A DNA stretch of 10,539 nucleotides from Candidatus Krumholzibacteriota bacterium (GTDB lineage Bacteria > Krumholzibacteriota > Krumholzibacteriia > Krumholzibacteriales > Krumholzibacteriaceae). Below, piece after piece: positions 1-6,344 of this stretch. Positions within the stretch are counted from its first letter, which is position 1; each line of letters starts with the position of its first letter. A model generated the notes under the pieces. It saw only the letters and a list, made by a program, of their open reading frames with translations. It did no database searches and was not told where the DNA came from. A program made the position numbers and the translations under genes. The stretch is taken from assembly GCA_030672805.1 (NCBI GenBank), contig DAOVFR010000063.1, forward strand, positions 1 to 10,539, read 5' to 3'.

Positions 1-1
1 T

Positions 2-1099
2 CTGGTTCCCCAGTACGAGTCGATCAGGGACGAGGTCCGTGCCGCCATGGACGAGGTCTTCGAGACACAGCAGTTCGTCCTGGGCCCGAAGGTCGCCGAG
101 CTGGAGGAAAGGATCGCCTCTTACTGCGGCGTTCGCCGCGCCGTGGGTGTCGCCTCCGGCAGCGATGCTATCCTGCTCTCTCTCATGGCACTGGGAGTCG
201 GGCCGGGAGATGAGGTCATCACGACACCGTACACGTTCTTCTCGACTGTGAGTGCGATCACGAGGCTCGGTGCGCGGCCGGTGTTCGTCGATATCGACCC
301 GAGGACATACAATATTTCTCCGGATGGCCTGGGCGCCGCGCTGACCGGCAGCACGAGGGCTGTGATCGTCGTGCACCTGTACGGCCAGACGGCGGATATG
401 GACCCGATCATGGAGTCGGCCGGCGGGATGGACGTGCCTGTCATCGAGGACGCCTGCCAGTCGATCGGGGCGCTGTACAGGGGGCGCAAGGCAGGCTCTA
501 TCGGAACGGCAGGATGCTTTTCGTTCTTTCCGACGAAGAACCTCGGCGGGTTCGGAGACGGAGGCATGGTCGTCACCGGTGACGGGGATCTGGCCGACAG
601 GATCGCAGCGCTTCGTGTCCACGGCGGAACGAGACGTTACTACCATGACGAGGTCGGGGTGAACAGCCGGCTCGACGCCTTGCAGGCGGCGGTCCTGTGC
701 GTGAAGCTTGCCCATCTGGAATCGTGGAACGAGGCGAGGAGGCGCAACGCCGCATTCTACAACGGGGCCCTCTCGCATCTGGGCGGGGTCACGGTACCGT
801 ATATCGAGCCCCGCAACACCTGCACGTTCAACCAGTACGTGATCAGGGCGGACCGGCGCGACGGGCTGAAAAGGTATCTTGCCGATAACGGTGTCGGGAG
901 CGAGATATATTATCCTCTTCCCCTCCACCTGCAGCATTGTTTCTCGTTCCTTGGAGGAAAGGAAGGCGATTTCCCCGAGGCGGAGAGGGCGGCGCGGGAG
1001 ACGCTGGCGCTCCCTGTCTATCCCGAGCTTACCGATGGGCAGCTTGCAGTCGTGGCCGGCGCGATCGAGAAGTTCGTCAGCACCGGCGCCGTCACCTGA
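2..1099 (+). CDS. DegT/DnrJ/EryC1/StrS-family sugar aminotransferase (5' end cut by window)
   Basis: PLP-dependent aminotransferase expected to convert a keto group on a nucleotide-linked sugar to an amine in the cytoplasm, usually with glutamate as donor, for O-antigen, capsule or another glycan. The reading frame is open from base 2, and the 15 residues before the first internal ATG (47) match the family N-terminus (LVPQYESIRDEV), so the true start is upstream and the ATG at 47 is internal. Numbering from the ATG at 47: the substrate/cofactor loop ASGSDA (36-41), EDACQ with the PLP-contacting Asp135 and Gln138, SFFPTKNLGG with the Schiff-base Lys164 (codon 536-538), and NSRLDALQAA near 206-215. 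About 365 residues are visible, close to the full family length. The glycosyltransferase that follows on the same strand supports a polysaccharide role. The sequence does not reveal the sugar substrate; WlbC/WbpE-like or FdtB/QdtB-like activity is possible. Confidence 0.93.
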   Translation: MVPQYESIRDEVRAAMDEVFETQQFVLGPKVAELEERIASYCGVRRAVGVASGSDAILLSLMALGVGPGDEVITTPYTFFSTVSAITRLGARPVFVDIDPRTYNISPDGLGAALTGSTRAVIVVHLYGQTADMDPIMESAGGMDVPVIEDACQSIGALYRGRKAGSIGTAGCFSFFPTKNLGGFGDGGMVVTGDGDLADRIAALRVHGGTRRYYHDEVGVNSRLDALQAAVLCVKLAHLESWNEARRRNAAFYNGALSHLGGVTVPYIEPRNTCTFNQYVIRADRRDGLKRYLADNGVGSEIYYPLPLHLQHCFSFLGGKEGDFPEAERAARETLALPVYPELTDGQLAVVAGAIEKFVSTGAVT

Positions 1100-1132
1100 C
1101 GGTACCGGCGCCGCGCGGGCGGCCGCAGGCCG
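1084..1132 (+). terminator. GC-rich hairpins over the aminotransferase stop codon (possible attenuator)
   Basis: The 10-mer ACCGGCGCCG occurs at 1082-1091 and again at 1104-1113. Its core CGGCGCCG is self-complementary, so the two copies can pair as an 8-bp all-GC stem around a 14-nt loop that contains the TGA stop (1097-1099). An alternative, mutually exclusive hairpin is CCGTCA-CC-TGACGG (1089-1102). A further small stem, CGGCC-GCA-GGCCG, lies at 1120-1132. No T-tract follows, so this is not a classical intrinsic terminator. It could attenuate read-through into the glycosyltransferase gene, or simply reflect local GC richness. Confidence 0.25.
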
Positions 1133-1135
1133 TAC

Positions 1136-1141
1136 GAGAGG
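1136..1141 (+). promoter_or_regulatory. Ribosome binding site deciding a TTG start
   Basis: GAGAGG stands directly against the TTG at 1142, too close to serve it, but 9 nt before the in-frame TTG at 1151. That spacing, plus the protein beginning MKIVCFSEIQW with the typical first beta strand of a GT-B enzyme, favours 1151 as the start. Confidence 0.5.
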
Positions 1142-1150
1142 TTGAAGGGT

Positions 1151-2269
1151 TTGAAGATTGTTTGTTTCTCCGAGATACAGTGGCGGTACGTAAGGACGAG
1201 AAAACAGCAGATCCTCTCACGCTTCCCCGGTGACTGGGAGATCCTTTTCCTTTCGAGCGTCGTTCTCGGGAAGCGGAACAACTTCCTGCCCGAGCGTGAC
1301 GGCCGCATCACCCATGTTTGTATCCCCGCGTTCAAGAACGTTCCACAGCGGCCGGTCCGCGTGCTCCTCTCGCTGCCGCCGGTGCGCTTTATCTGGAACG
1401 TCATTCTGTACCTCTGGGTGAACGCGGTTCTCCTGCTGGCCGGATTCGGCGGCAGCGGCCGCGTCTTCTACGTATCGAATATATACTACGCGGCGATCCT
1501 GCCGCTGTTGCCCCGCTCGTCGATGCTGTACGACTGCAACGACGATCCGATGGAGTTTCCCAACACGCCGCGCTGGGCGGAGCGGTACTTCACCAGGCTC
1601 GCCCGGTCGGCCGATACGGTGGTTGCGGTGAGCCGGGGGCTGGTCGAGCGCCTGGCGGGTATAGGTGTGCCGGGCGCGGTACACGTGGGAAACGGCGTGG
1701 ACTACGAGCTCTTCGCCGGCGCGGCTGCTTCCGGTGTTCCGGACGAGATGAAAGAGTGCCGGAGACCGGTGCTCGGGTACTCGGGAGCCATTGCTCCCTG
1801 GTTTGACATGGAACTCCTCGACCTCGTCGCGTCGTCGATCCCCGAGGCGACGATCGTGCTGCTCGGTCCCCTGTTCGACGATACACGCCCCTTGCTCGAA
1901 AGGCTCATGGAGCGGCGGGCGAACGTCCGGTACCTCGGCATCAAGCCGTACGAGAGGCTCGGCGCATACCTCGCGTCACTCGATGTATGCATGATACCGC
2001 TCCGGAGAAACGAACTGATGCGGCTTGCCGACCCGAACAAGCTCTACGAGTATGCCGCCGTCGAGAAGCCGATCGTCACGATGAAGTTCTCCGACGAGAT
2101 GGAGGAGCTCTCCGATTTCATCCATATCGCCGTTAGCGGGGAGGATTTCGTCGACAAGATCCGTACGGCCCTGTCACGGGGAGCCGACCGGGAAAAACTA
2201 AAAGAATTCGCAGCCGGTAATAGCTGGCAGGCGCGCGCCGATGCCATGAGGGATATCATATGCCCGTGA
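1151..2269 (+). CDS. GT-B fold glycosyltransferase, GT4/TuaH-like
   Basis: Predicted cytoplasmic, membrane-associated glycosyltransferase that moves a sugar from a nucleotide donor onto a growing glycan. With the TTG start at 1151 it is 372 aa, a usual size for GT-B enzymes; a TTG at 1142 would add three residues. The N-terminal Rossmann-like half (about 1-170) contains a hydrophobic stretch at about 71-97 that may contact the membrane, and YDCNDDPMEF (127-136), which resembles the YDC-D-D segment of TuaH-like exopolysaccharide transferases. The hinge/C-terminal half has GNGVDYELF (180-188), the start of the donor domain at LGYSGAI (208-214), and DPNKLYEYAAVEKPIV (294-309), the family's acidic donor-binding motif (usually NKLYEYLAAGKPVV). 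The missing glycine in AAVEKP is a mild deviation. It follows the sugar aminotransferase by 51 nt on the same strand. Donor and acceptor cannot be assigned. Confidence 0.88.
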   Translation: MKIVCFSEIQWRYVRTRKQQILSRFPGDWEILFLSSVVLGKRNNFLPERDGRITHVCIPAFKNVPQRPVRVLLSLPPVRFIWNVILYLWVNAVLLLAGFGGSGRVFYVSNIYYAAILPLLPRSSMLYDCNDDPMEFPNTPRWAERYFTRLARSADTVVAVSRGLVERLAGIGVPGAVHVGNGVDYELFAGAAASGVPDEMKECRRPVLGYSGAIAPWFDMELLDLVASSIPEATIVLLGPLFDDTRPLLERLMERRANVRYLGIKPYERLGAYLASLDVCMIPLRRNELMRLADPNKLYEYAAVEKPIVTMKFSDEMEELSDFIHIAVSGEDFVDKIRTALSRGADREKLKEFAAGNSWQARADAMRDIICP

Positions 2270-2281
2270 AACCCTGCACGT

Positions 2282-2309
2282 GATGAGGACGCCTGCAGCG
2301 TTCGTCATC
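2282..2309. terminator. Hairpin in the convergent intergenic gap, possible bidirectional terminator
   Basis: The gap of 48 nt between two convergent genes contains an inverted repeat: GATGAGGACGC (2282-2292), loop CTGCA, GCGTTCGTCATC (2298-2309). It forms 11 pairs, including one G-U, with one bulged G. Neither strand has a T-tract after it, so intrinsic termination is uncertain, but the position is where a shared terminator would be expected. Confidence 0.35.
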
Positions 2310-2317
2310 GATCGGTA

Positions 2318-3919
2318 TCACACGGTCGTACCGGCCGGGCTCATCGATTCGATCGTCGATCTCATCTCCTTGATGCGGTCGAGCCATTCCGAATCTAGGT
2401 CGAGACCGGCCGCCACGTCGAGCACCAAAACTGCATCCCTTGGATTGTTCATCTTGCCGTTAAGCAGCCTGGCGAGAGCGATAGACGCCTTTGCCTTCAT
2501 CTGGGCGTTGGCGCTGCTCCTGATGACGGCGCGGTACATGTCGTGCGTCTCGCCGCGCCTGTCCTGCTCGGCGAACCATTTTCCGACTCGCATCAGGGAC
2601 TGCCCGTTTACATGGTCCTCGTCCCCGGACTTGATGATCTCGATCGCAAGGCAGGCCGCATCCTCGAAGCGCGATTTCAGCAGCAGGTTTTTCAGCGCAT
2701 AGTCCGTCAGCTTGGCATACTCGGTCATCAGCCCGTTCTCCCTGTAGAGAAAAGCGATATCCTGGATCGTGTTGAGATTGCCCGGGTGGGCCCTGATGAC
2801 CTGCTGGAACAGCGTCTTTGCCTGCTCGATTTTACCCGTAGAGAGAAACGTGCAGGCCTCGTCGAAGCGAGGGTCCTGCAGCACGCCCTCACTGACCTGT
2901 TTCTGTTCCACTTTCGTCCTCAGGTAATTCGCCTCGAATCCCGTTGCCTTGAACGCGAGGGCCGTGGTGACGCCCATCAGATAACCGGCGATATGCGCGA
3001 TGTATGCCACGTCGGACCCGCCCGTAAAATCGGCGAGCGACTTCAGCATCACCTGCTGGAGGAACCAGAACGGAAGAAAGACACATGCAGGCAGGTGAAA
3101 ATTGCCCCAGAAGGGCCGGAAGAAGAAGATGAAGAAGTAGAAGAACTTGATTTTTGTCCAGAAGTGCCGGACGGTGAATGCGCCCATCGCCGCGGCGATC
3201 GCGCCCGAGGCGCCGATGAGCGGTACGGTCGACGTCATATCCTGGAGGCAGTGGGCCAGGCCCGCGAGGGCGCCGCCGGCGAGGTAGAAGACGAGGAAAG
3301 GCAAGCGGCCCCAAGTGTCCTCGAGCAGGCAGCCGACCACCCACAGGAAGATCAGGTTTCCTATCAGGTGCCAGATCCCGCCGTGCAGGAACATGTATGT
3401 GATAAACGTGTGAATCCGTGTTGTCCTGCTCGGTACGAGACCGAATGAGAAGTTGACATTGGCCTCGAGGACCTTCGTTTCCTTGTCCTGGAACCTTTTC
3501 CAATCGGCGAAGAGGACTGCCGGTCTGCTGAAGGGATTCTCGTAATGGTCGTCGGTACGTTCGTGCAGTTCTCTCTCGAATTCGTTCAGCTCCTCCCATG
3601 AGATGTTTGCGAACGAGGTCGCCTTCATGACCGCATGTTCGAGATCAATGTAATCCTCGGCCCGTTCTATATCGTCGATGTATCCATCGACGTAGCTCTC
3701 GAGCGATGTATCGAGGACCGAACGCCCCTTGTGCTCCTCGACATAGAGTCGGAGCTGGGCGGCGATCCTCATCCGCTGGACCTTGATCAGGTTGCCCTCG
3801 GTGCTCATCATCAGCGGGACTGTAAAGAGTGCAATAACGATATTGACGGCTATCAGAGCGATCGTAATCTTGGGTTTGAGCGCCAGCGTCGATTTTGTGC
3901 CGATCGGTAGAATAATCAT
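2318..3919 (-). CDS. Rhomboid-family intramembrane serine protease with C-terminal TPR-like domain
   Basis: 533-aa polytopic membrane protein predicted to cleave transmembrane substrates inside the bilayer. The ATG at 3919 is preceded by GGGAG (3932-3928) at 8-nt spacing. TM1 lies at about 16-37, then a hydrophilic, acidic segment (about 40-160) that would be extracytoplasmic. The rhomboid core follows: HGGIWHLIGN (179-188; the H-x3-N oxyanion-side residues H184 and N188), LEDTWGR (199-205) in the position of the family's E-x-x-x-G-x motif, GASGA with catalytic Ser238, a very aromatic helix around 258-272, and AHIAGY with catalytic His309. The catalytic dyad is therefore intact. Residues about 345-525 form helical TPR-like repeats (for example 353-396), expected in the cytoplasm. 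The protein is much longer than GlpG-type rhomboids because of the loop and the tail. It is separated by 274 nt from the upstream endonuclease gene and probably has its own promoter. Substrate unknown. Confidence 0.9.
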   Translation of the reverse strand: MIILPIGTKSTLALKPKITIALIAVNIVIALFTVPLMMSTEGNLIKVQRMRIAAQLRLYVEEHKGRSVLDTSLESYVDGYIDDIERAEDYIDLEHAVMKATSFANISWEELNEFERELHERTDDHYENPFSRPAVLFADWKRFQDKETKVLEANVNFSFGLVPSRTTRIHTFITYMFLHGGIWHLIGNLIFLWVVGCLLEDTWGRLPFLVFYLAGGALAGLAHCLQDMTSTVPLIGASGAIAAAMGAFTVRHFWTKIKFFYFFIFFFRPFWGNFHLPACVFLPFWFLQQVMLKSLADFTGGSDVAYIAHIAGYLMGVTTALAFKATGFEANYLRTKVEQKQVSEGVLQDPRFDEACTFLSTGKIEQAKTLFQQVIRAHPGNLNTIQDIAFLYRENGLMTEYAKLTDYALKNLLLKSRFEDAACLAIEIIKSGDEDHVNGQSLMRVGKWFAEQDRRGETHDMYRAVIRSSANAQMKAKASIALARLLNGKMNNPRDAVLVLDVAAGLDLDSEWLDRIKEMRSTIESMSPAGTTV

Positions 3920-4193
3920 TGTTCGATCTCCCTGTCTGATCCATACCGGGACCGGATTGCAAATTGGGACTGTGTGCGGTTCGGCCGCTTGCCCGAAAAA
4001 CCGCCGATCCCGGTTTGCATAAACAATATCAACAAGTTATGTAATGCTGCCCGGTTGCCATTATGACTAATTTCCTGATTCGCAAGAACGGTTCCATACC
4101 TGCGGAGTCGGGGAAGTTTCTCGCCGGGGATGGCATGATATATTTGTGATGCCTGCGGGCAGCTTGGCGGTGTTCAAAGAGCAATTCGGTATT
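3920..4193 (-). promoter_or_regulatory. AT-richer intergenic region, probable rhomboid promoter
   Basis: These 274 nt carry no credible gene and are clearly more AT-rich than the coding DNA, especially 4015-4080. On the - strand a -10-like CATAAT lies at 4065-4060 (5 of 6 matches), but the hexamer 17 nt before it (TTCTTG) is a poor -35. A second AT-rich stretch (TTACAT with TATGCA 17 nt later) lies closer to the gene. No single promoter can be fixed. I saw no convincing terminator for the upstream endonuclease gene here. Confidence 0.3.
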
Positions 4194-4865
4194 TTACAGG
4201 TTTCCGCCCGCCAGGCGATGGGCGGCGCGGAGCGGGTCCGGAATGCGGAAGCGTGTCGTGCAGGAAAGAACGATGCGGACGGCGGTGCGGAGATCGATGA
4301 GGTGGCCGACCGACACGAATATCGGATTTACACCGTCCCTGGTACGCAGGACCGTGCCGATCGTTCTGTTCGAGCCGTCCCTGATAGGTGCCCGGCCGCC
4401 TTTCAGCGGGCCGGGCTCGTCGAACGAACCGAACAGGGGCGATTTTGCGCATCCGATCGAGGGGAGCCCGAGCACGAGGCCGAGGTGGCTCGCAAGCCCG
4501 AACCCGCGCGGGTGCGCAATGCCCTGGCCGTCGCAGAGGAGCAGGTCGGGAGCGATTTTAAGCTTCTGCCATGCCATCAGCAGCGGGGGGATCTCCCTGA
4601 AGGAGAGAAGGCCCGGGATGTACGGATAGGTGACCGGCCCTTCGTGGACGGCCGTCTCGACGACCTCGAGGACGGGATAGGATACGATGACGACTGCCGC
4701 CCTGGCGGAGCTTCGTGCGGGGAAGTGGACGTCTGTGGCCGCGATGTGCCTGATCGGCCGTCCGTCCCAGTGTTTCCGGACAAGCCCTTTCAGCTCTTTC
4801 TGTAGGGCGATGCCCTCGGACGGCGTCACGGCGAAGCGCGCCGGGTCGGCTTTTCTTGGTTTCAT
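4194..4865 (-). CDS. nfi: Endonuclease V (deoxyinosine/inosine 3'-endonuclease)
   Basis: Mg2+-dependent nuclease that nicks the second phosphodiester bond 3' of deaminated adenine (hypoxanthine/inosine) in DNA; some family members act on inosine in RNA. The ATG at 4865 gives 223 aa, the normal family length. A TTG at 4886 would add seven residues. With the ATG start all key residues are present at a constant +2 offset from Thermotoga maritima EndoV as I recall its numbering: Asp45 (TDVHF), Tyr82 in the strand-separating wedge YIPG, Glu91 (SFREI), Asp112 (CDGQGIAHPRGFGLASH), Lys141 (GCAKSPL) and His216 (DPLRAAHRL). This constant offset supports both the identification and the start. The gene begins 40 nt after the stop of the beta-CASP hydrolase and is probably co-transcribed with it. 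The Shine-Dalgarno sequence is weak (a GAG about 5 nt before the ATG), which may mean translation is coupled to the upstream gene. Confidence 0.93.
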   Translation of the reverse strand: MKPRKADPARFAVTPSEGIALQKELKGLVRKHWDGRPIRHIAATDVHFPARSSARAAVVIVSYPVLEVVETAVHEGPVTYPYIPGLLSFREIPPLLMAWQKLKIAPDLLLCDGQGIAHPRGFGLASHLGLVLGLPSIGCAKSPLFGSFDEPGPLKGGRAPIRDGSNRTIGTVLRTRDGVNPIFVSVGHLIDLRTAVRIVLSCTTRFRIPDPLRAAHRLAGGNL

Positions 4866-4905
4866 CCGGGCTCGATCCAATTGCAATGAACGGCTTTTTC
4901 CGGCC

Positions 4906-6303
4906 TCATGAAAGCTCGATTTCCTCCCCCGGTTCGGGCAGGTACGCCGGGAAGCCCTTCTCGTTGAGCAGGTCGCGGAGCTTCTCCGACTGGTCCTCGT
5001 CGCCGTGGACGATGAAGATCCGCTTTAATTTATCCTTGAAGGGCTGGACGTATTCGAGGATCTCGTTCCGGTCGGCGTGGGCGCTGAAGGCGTTCATCAC
5101 CTGGACCTCGGCCCGGAGACTGTACTTCTGACCGAATATCTTGACCTCCTCGTGCCGCTCGACGATACGGCGCCCGAGCGTGTGCTTCGCCATGTATCCG
5201 ATGACCAGCACGGTGTTCTTCGGGTCCTCGATATTGTTCTTCAGGTGGTGGAGGATGCGCCCCGCCTCGCACATTCCCGAAGCCGAGATGATGATCATGG
5301 GCCGGTCGTCCCGGTTCAGGCTCTTCGAGCGCTCGACATCGGTGATGTACTCGATCCGTTCGCAGCCGAGCGGGTCGTTCCCTTCCTCGAGGAGCCTGCA
5401 CATCTCCTCGTCGAAGCATTCGGGGTGCCGCCTGAAGACGTCGGTGATGTTCACTGCCAGCGGGCTGTCGACGAAGATCGGGACGTCCGGGATCCGCTCC
5501 TCGTGGGTGAGCTGGCCGAGGTGGTACACGATCTCCTGCGTTCTCTCGAGCGCGAAGGACGGGATGATGATCCTTCCGCCGCGTTCCATCGTCCTGTTGA
5601 CGATCCGGGCGAGACGGTCGTCCGTCTCGCCGACCGAGTCGTGGAGCCTGCCTCCGTAGGTGCTCTCGAGGAACATGTAGTCGATCCCGGGAGGTGTCTC
5701 GGGGTCTTTCAGGATCGGCAGGTTCTTTCTTCCAAGATCCACGACGTACGCGATTCGGCAGGTCGTGCCGTTATCCTTTATCTCGATCAGCGGGATCGAG
5801 GAGCCGAGGACATGACCGGCGTCGTACAGCGTCAACGCCGTGTTGTCGCAGATCTCGAAACGTTTCCGGTACGGGTGGCCGCTGAGGTGCTCGAGCGACC
5901 TGTCCGCATCCACGCGGGTGTAGAGGGGTTTTCGCGGGGGGAGACCCTTTTTCCTGTGGATCTTGTTTACGAACTTGATGTCCTCTTCCTGGATATGGCC
6001 GCTGTCCGGAAGCATCGCCGAACAGAGGTCGGCGGTCGCTTTGGTCGAGTGGATCCTTGCCTCGAAACCGTGCTTGACCAGGTTGGGAATGTTCCCGCTG
6101 TGGTCGATGTGGGCGTGCGAGAGCACGAGCCCCTGCAGTGTTGCCGGGTCGAAGGGAAAATCCGAGTTCCGTTTGAAAGCTTCTTCCCTGTGACCCTGGA
6201 AGAGGCCGCAGTCGATAAGAAGATTCGAGTGCCCGTTCTGCACGAGGTGCATCGAGCCCGTAACGGTTCGTACCGCTCCGATGAACTTGATATTGATGCT
6301 CAA
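4906..6303 (-). CDS. Beta-CASP metallo-beta-lactamase-fold RNA/DNA hydrolase (CPSF73/TTHA0252-like)
   Basis: Predicted cytoplasmic two-zinc nuclease of the beta-CASP group, the fold shared by CPSF73, Int11 and RNase J, probably acting on RNA. The TTG start at 6303 gives 465 aa. Domains: MBL part 1-200 with HAHIDH (63-68), DAGHVLG (161-167, metal ligand His164) and Asp189; FLESTYGG (211-218); beta-CASP insert about 230-400 with IIIPSFALERTQE (245-257), FVDSPLA (277-283), IISASGMCEAGR (338-349) and GYMAKHTLGR (369-378); C-terminal return with FSAHAD (His409) and VHGDEDQ (His433). All metal-binding positions appear intact. No KH RNA-binding domain is attached, as in the short TTHA0252-like bacterial members. 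It lies 41 nt after the retropepsin gene and 40 nt before endonuclease V, consistent with one operon. Endo- versus exonuclease preference cannot be read from the sequence. Confidence 0.92.
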   Translation of the reverse strand: MSINIKFIGAVRTVTGSMHLVQNGHSNLLIDCGLFQGHREEAFKRNSDFPFDPATLQGLVLSHAHIDHSGNIPNLVKHGFEARIHSTKATADLCSAMLPDSGHIQEEDIKFVNKIHRKKGLPPRKPLYTRVDADRSLEHLSGHPYRKRFEICDNTALTLYDAGHVLGSSIPLIEIKDNGTTCRIAYVVDLGRKNLPILKDPETPPGIDYMFLESTYGGRLHDSVGETDDRLARIVNRTMERGGRIIIPSFALERTQEIVYHLGQLTHEERIPDVPIFVDSPLAVNITDVFRRHPECFDEEMCRLLEEGNDPLGCERIEYITDVERSKSLNRDDRPMIIISASGMCEAGRILHHLKNNIEDPKNTVLVIGYMAKHTLGRRIVERHEEVKIFGQKYSLRAEVQVMNAFSAHADRNEILEYVQPFKDKLKRIFIVHGDEDQSEKLRDLLNEKGFPAYLPEPGEEIELS

Positions 6304-6308
6304 TCTGT

Positions 6309-6315
6309 CTCCTTT
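6309..6315 (-). promoter_or_regulatory. Strong ribosome binding site deciding a TTG start
   Basis: Read on the - strand, AAAGGAG ends 5 nt before the TTG at 6303. An in-frame GTG at 6318 immediately precedes this Shine-Dalgarno sequence, so initiating there would place the ribosome-binding sequence inside the reading frame. The TTG at 6303, giving MSINIKFIGAVRTVTGS, is the better start. Confidence 0.65.
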
Positions 6316-6344
6316 CACGTTAAGCGGTTCCGGGGGGAATGACC

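Noticed and set aside
2543..3448. A 301-codon open frame on the + strand opposite the rhomboid gene
   Set aside because: Its composition is dominated by charged residues as expected for a complement frame. It overlaps the intact rhomboid catalytic core.
3976..4004. Imperfect hairpin on the - strand pairing GCGGTT with AACCGC upstream of the rhomboid gene
   Set aside because: A three-base bulge, a short inner stem and no following T-tract make it weak. The position, well into the likely rhomboid leader, does not suit an endonuclease V terminator.
4146..4805. A 219-codon open frame on the + strand opposite endonuclease V
   Set aside because: It is an antisense shadow. The opposite frame carries all EndoV catalytic residues.
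5077..6342. A 421-codon open frame on the + strand opposite the beta-CASP gene
   Set aside because: It is antisense to a gene with all catalytic motifs intact. High GC and the codon preference of the real gene suppress stops on the other strand, and the translation shows no recognisable domain.
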